A stretch of 7,549 bases of DNA from JBJXFY01 sp046155815 (GTDB taxonomy: Bacteria > Verrucomicrobiota > Verrucomicrobiia > Limisphaerales > CAIMTB01), in assembly GCA_046155815.1 (NCBI GenBank), contig JBJXFY010000102.1, positions 1 through 7,549 of the forward strand, given 5' to 3'. Below are positions 1 through 5,162 of the stretch, piece after piece (the first letter of the stretch is position 1; each line of letters opens with the position of its first letter). A model generated the notes under the pieces. That model saw only the letters and a list, made by a program, of their open reading frames with translations, made no database searches and was not told where the DNA came from. The translations under genes were made by a program, and so were the position numbers.

Positions 1-268
1 CCGACTTGAGATGATAGAAGGGCAGGCGCAAGTCCGGCTTCGTCCGCCGCCGATCCGCCACGACGCGCCAGAGAGTCGCGAACCGAAACGCCAACGCCCC
101 ATCCCGATGAAGCAACCCGCCGTCGAGTCGCCCTTCTTGCACCAAGTCGCAGACAATCAGCAGCAACAGCGGCTTGTGTGGTGCTGATTGTTCCGGCTTG
201 GCCTTCTTTGATCCTTCGGTGTTTAGCGATGCGAGTTTCTCGAGCCACTTTCTGGAATCAAGTGACAT
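1..268 (-). CDS. Phosphorothioated-DNA-binding restriction endonuclease (ScoMcrA-type sulfur-binding domain), N-terminal part; runs off the window
   Basis: The first 89 codons of a minus-strand gene are visible, starting at ATG 268 and still open at base 1. Residues 29-37 read APHKPLLLL, followed by a helix ending in DLVQEGRL (41-48), then FRFATLWRVVADRRRTKPD (61-79) and RLPFYHL (81-87). This order (PHKPLLLL, an F..LW..V block, a PF.HL block) is what I know from the sulfur-binding domain at the N-terminus of HNH endonucleases that recognise phosphorothioate DNA. In that family the domain grips the phosphorothioate sulfur and a C-terminal HNH domain cuts nearby. The HNH part would lie outside the window, so nuclease activity is inferred. 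The start lies 8 nt after the dndC stop, so the two genes are very likely co-transcribed. No clear Shine-Dalgarno is visible. Base composition is lower in G+C than the rest of the window. An alternative is a non-nucleolytic sulfur-binding protein. Confidence 0.72.
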   Translation of the reverse strand, partial: MSLDSRKWLEKLASLNTEGSKKAKPEQSAPHKPLLLLIVCDLVQEGRLDGGLLHRDGALAFRFATLWRVVADRRRTKPDLRLPFYHLKS

Positions 269-276
269 CGCCGTGC

Positions 277-1398
277 CTAGTTTTCACAAACCTCAAACTC
301 GCGCAGTAGAATCCTTGTTTTCTCCTTCTCCCACTGCTCGCGGATGAGACGGACTTCGTGATCGCTGATGAGCGGTTCACCGGTCTGCTCCCGGAGGGCC
401 AGCAGCTCCCCCAGCAGCATCCGGCGCGCCTCCAAGGTCAGCGGCCCCAGCCCCGGCTGGCCGTTGCGGCGGACCTTGCTCCGGTGGTCCGGCGTCTCGG
501 ACACGCGCTTGAGCCGGTCGCGGAAGGCGGCCAGCGGTTCCAGATGCTCGTGCCCGGCGTCAATCATCGCCGCCAGCGACTTGTCCTTGTCCACCACGGT
601 GCAGGTCCAGCAGCCGAACCGGGCGGCGGAGGAGCCGCACGAGGGGGCGTCGCCGGTGTTCATGACGAACGGGCACTCGGTGCTGCCATCCTTGTAGAGG
701 CGCACCAGTTCCGCGTACGAGCCGCCCCAGGGCGGGCGGCTGTTGAGCAGGGTGATCCAGACCTCGTCGTTGGTGAGGTCCTTGATCGGCGAGAAAATCC
801 AGACGCCACGGTGGTCCGCGTGCGGGGAGAGCCGTCCGCCTTCGTTGTTCTCGTGGCGGCCAATCGCACCGGCGCGGGAGGCGGACTCAGCCCGGCGAAC
901 CCCGAGCAGCAGGATGGCCTCGCCGCTGTCGGCCACGATTTCGCGGATGAAGCGCGAGGTGGGGCGGATTTTCATCCGGTTGGTGCACCAGCGGAAGGTG
1001 CGGTTGGGCGCGGGATAACCCTTGCCGAGCAGGTTCACCCAGAAGCTTTCCTCCGGGAGGGGATGGGTGCGGACGATGCGGAGCGGGACGTTCAGCCCTT
1101 CGAGGCTCTGCTCCAGCCGTGCGAGCAGCCGATCCACGAACGCCTGGAAGACCGGCGACTCGACGAGGGTGTCGTTGCTGACGACGAAGATGGGGCGGCG
1201 GCGTTCGTCGGGGGCGATGTTGCGGACGGCCTCGAGCACGAAGTGCAGCAGCAGCGTGGAATCCTTGCCGCCGGAGAAGCCGATGATCCACGGGTGGTCG
1301 TGGGGCTGGAGGTATTCCTCGCGCAGCTCGCGCCGGATGGAGCGGACCGTGGCCGCGTAGAGGCCGGCCGGGGTGGGCGCGGGAGGGGTGGCGAGCAT
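277..1398 (-). CDS. dndC: DNA phosphorothioation sulfurtransferase DndC
   Basis: A 373-residue PAPS-reductase-like protein of the DndC family. DndC is an ATP-pyrophosphatase-fold Fe-S protein that activates DNA and, with the DndA/IscS desulfurase and DndD/E, puts sulfur into the DNA backbone. Visible signatures are the PP-loop SGGKDST (42-48), the SNDTLVESP block (74-82), FRWCTNRMKIRP (135-146, C138), LLLGVRRAES (163-172), WIFSPIKDLTNDEVW (200-214), and the cysteine cluster C242, C254, C263 and C266 in a GCWTCTVVDKDKS context. These cysteines are candidate Fe-S ligands. The start at 1398 is chosen because the frame stays open to 1791 only through Arg/Pro-rich sequence over intergenic repeats, while family-like sequence begins a few residues after this Met. 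No clear Shine-Dalgarno is seen. The C-terminus (LISDHEVRLIREQW, then FEVCEN) ends soon after the usual LIS..E...IR..W motif, so the protein may be short for the family. The gene opens the visible operon; dndB is not upstream. Confidence 0.92.
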   Translation of the reverse strand: MLATPPAPTPAGLYAATVRSIRRELREEYLQPHDHPWIIGFSGGKDSTLLLHFVLEAVRNIAPDERRRPIFVVSNDTLVESPVFQAFVDRLLARLEQSLEGLNVPLRIVRTHPLPEESFWVNLLGKGYPAPNRTFRWCTNRMKIRPTSRFIREIVADSGEAILLLGVRRAESASRAGAIGRHENNEGGRLSPHADHRGVWIFSPIKDLTNDEVWITLLNSRPPWGGSYAELVRLYKDGSTECPFVMNTGDAPSCGSSAARFGCWTCTVVDKDKSLAAMIDAGHEHLEPLAAFRDRLKRVSETPDHRSKVRRNGQPGLGPLTLEARRMLLGELLALREQTGEPLISDHEVRLIREQWEKEKTRILLREFEVCEN

Positions 1399-1470
1399 CG
1401 CTGACAGCGGATTTAGCGTGACGGGGGCGGTGCCGGCAAGCCGGCCCGTCGTCGGATAGCGGCTCACTCG

Positions 1471-1543
1471 GGAGCGCCGGCCTCCGGCCCGGCGGGCACT
1501 GGTTTTGGGGAATCCCACGCGCCGGTGCGGAGCACGGCGCTCC
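1471..1543. repeat. REP-like palindromic element, copy 1
   Basis: The element begins with ggagcgccg (1471-1479) and ends with its exact reverse complement cggcgctcc (1535-1543). Inside, gcactgg (1496-1502) faces ccggtgc (1522-1528) with one G-T pair, giving a two-part stem. Its length (73 bp) and 9-nt ends match the element at 7451-7522, so the two look like members of one family. Such elements are often scattered between genes; the link to REP-associated transposases is inference, as none is present here. Confidence 0.65.
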
Positions 1544-1608
1544 TCCCGTCTCCGCGGTGGGCGGGAGGAATGGGGGTCTCGCGGGAGCAGGTCTGTGCGG
1601 GTTGAGGT

Positions 1609-1667
1609 CTCGCGGAGCTCGACCCTCCGAGGTGAACCGGGCCTCGCGGAAACTCGACCCTCCGAGG
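1609..1667 (+). repeat. Pair of 24/25-nt direct repeats
   Basis: Copy 1 (1609-1632) and copy 2 (1643-1667) share ctcgcgga followed by ctcgaccctccgagg. They differ only in the joint between these blocks (g in copy 1, aa in copy 2). They start 34 nt apart. Each copy also has a small internal palindrome (cctc c gagg). They lie just upstream of the acyltransferase gene and could be an intergenic repeat family or, less likely, paired protein-binding sites. Confidence 0.7.
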
Positions 1668-1781
1668 AGGAGGGGGCGGGCGGGCGTGGCGGGGGTGAAG
1701 AAGGGCTGGCCGGGCGCGGCGCGCGCCGCACCTTCGCGGGCCGTCGGCGCCCGGCCGCGGCGGGGCGGAGATTCATCCTGC

Positions 1782-2672
1782 TTGAACGCATTTCGAGAGC
1801 TTGGACAGCGGCTGGTGGCGGGGGCGGCGTGGGTGGTGTTTCGCGCGGTGGAGCGCGCGCCGCTGCCGCTGGTCACGGGCTTCGCCCAGTTCGCCGCGGC
1901 CATCGCCTACGCGGTCTGGGGCAGACGGCGGCGCACGGCCATCGCCAACCTGCTCGCCAGCGGCGTCGCACCGGACGAGGCGGCGGCGGGGCGGCTGGCC
2001 AAGGAATCCTTCCGCGCGTTCTGCCTGATGATCGCGGAGTCCATCGTGGCGCGGCGGCGGATCACGGCGGACAACTGGCGGGAGTTTGTGACGTTGAAGC
2101 TGTCGCCCGAGGCGGCGGCGCTGCTGGCCGACCCGCGGCAGGGGATCATCGCCGCGAGCGCGCACCTCGGGAACTGGGAGGTGGCGGCGCGTGCGGTGTC
2201 CATGCTCAAGCCGCTGGTGGTGGTCCACCGGCCCTTCTCGAACCCGCATCTCGAGGCCGTGGCGCACGGCCGGCGTCAGGGGGAGAACCTGCGGATGCTG
2301 TCGCGGCTGGAGCGGGAGCCGATGCGCTTCCTGCAGGCGCTGAACCGCGGCGAGGCGGTGGCGCTGATGATGGACCAGCACGCGGCGGAGCAGCGGGTGC
2401 GGGTGGACTTCTTCGGCCGGCCGGCGTGGACGACGACCTCGGTGGCGATGCTGCACCTGCTGACGCGCGCGCCGCTGGTGGCGGCGTTTGCCATCCGGGT
2501 GGCGCCGCTGCGGTACGAGGTGCGGGTGGTGGGGCCGGTCCGCTTCACGCGCACCGGCAACCGGGAGGAGGACGTGCGGGCGATCACGCAGGCGCTCACC
2601 GCGGAGATCGAGCGCGTGGCGCGGGAGTTTCCCGGCCAGTACATGTGGGGCCACCGGCGGTGGAAGGAATGA
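1782..2672 (+). CDS. Lysophospholipid/lipid A acyltransferase family protein (LpxL/HtrB-like)
   Basis: Predicted membrane-associated O-acyltransferase that moves a fatty acyl chain, usually from acyl-ACP, to a glycolipid or similar acceptor at the inner membrane. With the TTG start the protein has 296 residues, typical of the family. The catalytic motif HLGNWE is at 128-133 (His128, Glu133). The second block DQHAAEQRVRVDFFGRPA (198-215) matches the family's DQ....VF.G..A region, and the C-terminal YMWGHRRWK (287-295) matches the W.HRRWK signature. Residues 11-46 are mostly hydrophobic with a few charged positions and probably attach to the membrane. The start is uncertain: the frame is open from ATG 1557, but 1557-1781 crosses direct repeats and encodes only Arg/Gly-rich sequence. 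TTG 1782 has GGAG at 1767-1770; GTG 1695 and GTG 1686 are alternatives. It is the first gene of a three-gene plus-strand unit. The acceptor is unknown; similar proteins occur in lipid A synthesis and in aryl-polyene-type clusters. Confidence 0.85.
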   Translation: MNAFRELGQRLVAGAAWVVFRAVERAPLPLVTGFAQFAAAIAYAVWGRRRRTAIANLLASGVAPDEAAAGRLAKESFRAFCLMIAESIVARRRITADNWREFVTLKLSPEAAALLADPRQGIIAASAHLGNWEVAARAVSMLKPLVVVHRPFSNPHLEAVAHGRRQGENLRMLSRLEREPMRFLQALNRGEAVALMMDQHAAEQRVRVDFFGRPAWTTTSVAMLHLLTRAPLVAAFAIRVAPLRYEVRVVGPVRFTRTGNREEDVRAITQALTAEIERVAREFPGQYMWGHRRWKE

Positions 2673-2673
2673 C

Positions 2674-2735
2674 GGATTGCGGAAGGTGAAATGCGGAACG
2701 AATTGCTCGCCCCGAACTGTCTCATTCCGTAATCC
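2674..2735 (+). repeat. Inverted repeat in the acyltransferase-monooxygenase gap
   Basis: ggattgcggaa (2674-2684) pairs with ttccgtaatcc (2725-2735) over 11 positions with one G-T wobble. A second pairing is possible between atgcgg (2691-2696) and ccgcat (2741-2746). The element fills most of the 80-nt gap between two co-directional genes. The transcript could fold here, either as a repeat-derived processing or stability element or as a weak attenuator. There is no U-tract after the stem, so a classic intrinsic terminator is unlikely. Confidence 0.5.
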
Positions 2736-2752
2736 TGATCCCGCATACTGCA

Positions 2753-3787
2753 ATGGCCTGGCCCACGTTCAGCCTCCTGTTCTTTGCCAGCGCGCCCGCC
2801 GAGGCGGAGCTGGGCAAGTTTGACCTTTTCCGCACCAGCACGCGCTTCGCGGACGAGCACGGCTTCGAGGCGGTGTGGATTCCGGAGCGGCATTTCCATG
2901 CCTTTGGCGGCATTTTCCCGAACCCCTCGCTCATGGCGGTGGTGCTGGCGGAAAGCACGCGGCGCATCCGCATCCGCGCGGGCAGCGTGGTGATGCCGCT
3001 GCACCACCCGATCCGCGTGGCGGAGGAATGGGCCGTGGTGGACAATCTCTCAAACGGCCGCGTGGACCTTTCCTTCGCCATCGGCTGGAATCCGAACGAC
3101 TTCGTCATCGCGCCGGCGGCCTACGCGGACCGAAAAAGGATCACGCTGGAAGGCGTGGAGGCCGTGCGCCGGCTATGGCGGGGCGACCCCTACGCCACGC
3201 CGAACGGGACCGGCCAGCCCTTCGACGTGACCCTGCACCCGCTGCCGCTGCAGAAGGAGCTCGACGTGTGGTTCACCTGCTCGGGCGGCACGGAGCGCTT
3301 CGTCGAGACGGGTGAATGGGGCTTCAACGTGCTCACCGCGCTGCTCTTCCAGAGCGTCGGGGATCTCGCCGAGAAGATCGCCGCGTACCGCGGGGCCCGC
3401 GCGCGCGCCGGCCACGCCGGCCCGGGCCGCGTGACGCTCATGCTCCACACCTTCGTGGGCGAGGAGGAGGACACGGTGAAGGAATCCGTCCGCGGGCCGT
3501 TCAAGCACTACCTCGAAACCTCCGCCGACCTCTGGCAGATCGGCGACGCGCGCCTGAAGGAGATGTCGCCCCGCAAGAAGGCGGACATGCTCGAGTTCGC
3601 CTTCGAGCGCTATTACCGCAAGACGGCGCTGATGGGCTCCGTCGGGTCGGCGGCGAAGATGGTCGAGGCGGTCGCCGCCGCGGGCGTGGACGAGATCGCG
3701 TGCCTGATTGATTTCGGCCTGCCGATGAAGGCGATCATGGAGGGGATGGGCCACCTCGATGCGCTGAGGAGGAGGGGCGGGGAATGA
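2753..3787 (+). CDS. Stand-alone luciferase-like (LLM) flavin-dependent monooxygenase, natural-product (MupA-like) subfamily
   Basis: A 344-residue TIM-barrel flavin-dependent monooxygenase of the bacterial luciferase superfamily. The sequence follows closely the subfamily usually found as a domain inside NRPS/PKS megasynthases: FADEHGFEAVWIPERHFHAF (32-51), then GG.FPNP (52-58), RIRAGSVVMPLHHPIRVAEE (73-92), W.VVDNLS.GRVDLSFA.GW.PNDF (93-117), LHPLPLQKELDVWFT (161-175), VTLMLHTFVGEEED (227-240), and GVDEIACLIDFG (311-322). The whole protein is this one domain, with no fused adenylation, carrier or ketosynthase domain. Expected chemistry is FMNH2/O2-dependent oxygenation of an acyl or aminoacyl substrate, possibly carrier-bound (family knowledge; substrate not visible). 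The start at 2753 fits because the family begins a few residues before the FSL.FFA block. No good Shine-Dalgarno precedes it, which suggests coupling or a leader-independent start. It lies 80 nt after the acyltransferase gene and before a ketosynthase gene. Confidence 0.88.
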   Translation: MAWPTFSLLFFASAPAEAELGKFDLFRTSTRFADEHGFEAVWIPERHFHAFGGIFPNPSLMAVVLAESTRRIRIRAGSVVMPLHHPIRVAEEWAVVDNLSNGRVDLSFAIGWNPNDFVIAPAAYADRKRITLEGVEAVRRLWRGDPYATPNGTGQPFDVTLHPLPLQKELDVWFTCSGGTERFVETGEWGFNVLTALLFQSVGDLAEKIAAYRGARARAGHAGPGRVTLMLHTFVGEEEDTVKESVRGPFKHYLETSADLWQIGDARLKEMSPRKKADMLEFAFERYYRKTALMGSVGSAAKMVEAVAAAGVDEIACLIDFGLPMKAIMEGMGHLDALRRRGGE

Positions 3788-3795
3788 AGTTCCGG

Positions 3796-3920
3796 GCTCC
3801 AAGCTCCAAGTTCCGAGAAACGGCCCAACCCCAAGTTCCAAGGGACCGGGCGGCCACCTTGGATTGTTTGGGGTTTTGTTTTTGGAGCTTTCCTGGCGCT
3901 GGGAACTTGGAGCTTGGAGC
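3796..3920 (+). repeat. 125-nt nested inverted repeat (long hairpin element)
   Basis: The outer arms gctccaagctccaagttcc (3796-3814) and ggaacttggagcttggagc (3902-3920) are perfect 19-nt reverse complements. Nested inside are aaccccaa (3827-3834) against ttggggtt (3868-3875) and tccaagg (3837-3843) against ccttgga (3857-3863), both perfect. Each outer arm contains a tandem 7-mer (gctccaa twice). The element fills nearly all of the 139-nt gap between the monooxygenase and ketosynthase genes, and its right arm ends 6 nt before the ketosynthase ATG. I believe ccaagctccaag-type palindromes are common intergenic repeats in Verrucomicrobiota (from memory). In mRNA this would fold into a very stable hairpin. 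Confidence 0.88.
3916..3919 (+). promoter_or_regulatory. Shine-Dalgarno of the ketosynthase gene, inside the repeat's right arm
   Basis: GGAG at 3916-3919 lies 7 nt before ATG 3927 and supports that start over the earlier in-frame ATG at 3864, which falls inside the repeat. The site is part of the 19-nt right arm, so in a folded transcript it would be paired with 3797-3800. Translation of the ketosynthase may therefore depend on ribosomes arriving from the upstream gene or on unfolding of the stem (inference). Confidence 0.55.
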
Positions 3921-3926
3921 TTCCGC

Positions 3927-5156
3927 ATGATTCCCCGCCGCGTCGTCATCACGGGAGTCAGCGTCGGCTGCGCGTTGGGCTTCACACCGGACGAGTTCTG
4001 GACGCGGCTGCTCGCCGGCGAATGCGGCATCGCGCGCGTGCCGGGCGTGGCGGACGACAGCCCGCTGCCGACGAAGATTGCGGGCGTCATCCCCGACGCC
4101 GCGCTGGACGCGGCCTGTGCCCGCCGCGGCGTGGACGATCCGGACCGGGCGAACCGCCTCGCGCTCTTCGCCGTGGCCGACGCGCTCGCCGATGCCGGCG
4201 TGGCCACGGGCGCCGACGACCGGCCCCACGACCTGATCTTCGGCACCGGGCACGGCAACGTGGCGTTTCAGAACGCCGCGGTGGAGGCGTACCTCGGGGG
4301 TGGCTACCGCAAGTACCGTCCCACCTCGATCGTCCGTGCGATGTTCAACCGCCCGGCGAACGTGGCCTCCATCCGCCACCGGCTCACCGGCGCGAGCTAC
4401 ACCGTGAGCTGTGCCTGCGCAACCGGGTCCATCGCGCTGATGGAGGCGTTCTTCCGTGTGCGCTTCGGCATCGCCGAGGCGGCCGTGGCGGCGTGCGCCG
4501 ACTACGGCATTGATGTGACCACCTTCTCGGCCTGGAACCGTCTGGGCGTGCTGTCGCGAAACCCCGACCCGGCCACGGCCTCGCGGCCGTTTGATGTGAA
4601 GCGCGACGGCCTGGTGATGGGCGAGGGCTGCGCGGGCTTCGTGCTTGAGCCGCTGGAGACGGCGCAGGCGCGGGGCGCGACCCTCTGGGCGGAGATCCTC
4701 GGCGTCGGCTCTTCGTGTGACGCCCGGCACATCGTGCAGCCGGACACAGCCGGCCAGGCGAAGGCCGTGCGCACCGCGCTGGCGATGGCGGGCGTGACGC
4801 CCGCGGAGGTGGACTACGTAAATGCCCACGGCACGGCGACGGAGATCGCGGATATTGTTGAGTCCTCAACCTTACGCGAAGTCTTCGGGCCGGAGGCGGA
4901 CCGGATCCCGGTGTCGAACACCAAGGCGCAGCTTGGCCACCTCATGGGCGCGACGGCGGGCGTGGAACTGGTGGCGACGCTGCTGGCGTTGCGGCACCAG
5001 GTGCTGCCGCCGTGCCGCAACCTGGAGGAACCCGACCCGCGCTGCCCGTTGAACTTCGTCCGCGGCGGGCCGCAGCCGGCGCGGGTGGAGGTGGCGCTGA
5101 AGAACAGCTTCGCCTTCGGCGGAACCAACTGCGCGGTCGTGCTGCGGCGGATGTGA
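3927..5156 (+). CDS. Beta-ketoacyl-ACP synthase, FabF (KAS II)-like
   Basis: A 409-residue decarboxylating thiolase-fold condensing enzyme of normal FabF length. It joins an acyl thioester on its active-site Cys to malonyl-ACP. Visible landmarks are the N-terminal RRVVITGVSVGCALG (4-18), the nucleophile in SCACATGS (161-168, Cys164), RPFDVKRDGLVMGEGCAGFV (220-239), His301 in NAHGTATEIAD, Lys333 and His338 in NTKAQLGHLMGATAGVE (331-347), and NSFAFGGTN (393-401). The Cys-His-His-Lys set is intact, so it should condense rather than only prime. The motif after His301 reads TATEIAD where FabF usually has TSTPLGD, so it is divergent and more likely a secondary or specialised paralogue than the housekeeping enzyme. 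ATG 3927 is chosen because the family sequence begins immediately after it and a GGAG precedes it. It is the last gene of the unit, and its stop is 6 bp from the stop of the convergent gene. Confidence 0.92.
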   Translation: MIPRRVVITGVSVGCALGFTPDEFWTRLLAGECGIARVPGVADDSPLPTKIAGVIPDAALDAACARRGVDDPDRANRLALFAVADALADAGVATGADDRPHDLIFGTGHGNVAFQNAAVEAYLGGGYRKYRPTSIVRAMFNRPANVASIRHRLTGASYTVSCACATGSIALMEAFFRVRFGIAEAAVAACADYGIDVTTFSAWNRLGVLSRNPDPATASRPFDVKRDGLVMGEGCAGFVLEPLETAQARGATLWAEILGVGSSCDARHIVQPDTAGQAKAVRTALAMAGVTPAEVDYVNAHGTATEIADIVESSTLREVFGPEADRIPVSNTKAQLGHLMGATAGVELVATLLALRHQVLPPCRNLEEPDPRCPLNFVRGGPQPARVEVALKNSFAFGGTNCAVVLRRM

Positions 5157-5162
5157 TGGCCG

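Larger units (their letters stand above)
1399..1781. other. Divergent intergenic region between dndC and the acyltransferase gene, repeat-filled
   Basis: This 383-bp spacer must carry the promoters for both divergent units, but I cannot assign convincing -35/-10 boxes on either strand. It contains a perfect short hairpin, gccggcaagccggc, at 1432-1445 inside the dndC leader, a REP-like palindrome at 1471-1543, and two direct repeats at 1609-1667. Reading frames are open on both strands only because the region is G+C-rich. Their translations are Arg/Gly/Pro-rich with no family resemblance, so I do not call a gene here. Confidence 0.75.

Noticed and set aside
1392..1401. A 10-nt match (gcgatgctcg) between the dndC start and the REP arm at 7506
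   Set aside because: It is too short to show that dndC begins within a REP remnant; the surrounding bases do not continue the match.
1399..1791. Open N-terminal extension of dndC (131 more codons)
   Set aside because: The translation is Arg/Pro/Ser-rich, crosses the palindrome and direct repeats, and has no family resemblance. DndC-like sequence begins just after ATG 1398.
1773..2753. A 326-codon minus-strand frame opposite the acyltransferase gene
   Set aside because: It is rich in His, Arg and Gln with no recognisable domain and is antisense to a protein with HLGNWE and HRRWK motifs.
3173..4829. Two long minus-strand frames opposite the monooxygenase and ketosynthase genes
   Set aside because: They run across the long hairpin repeat and gene boundaries and read as Arg/Ala/His-rich sequence without motifs, while the plus strand has clear catalytic motifs.
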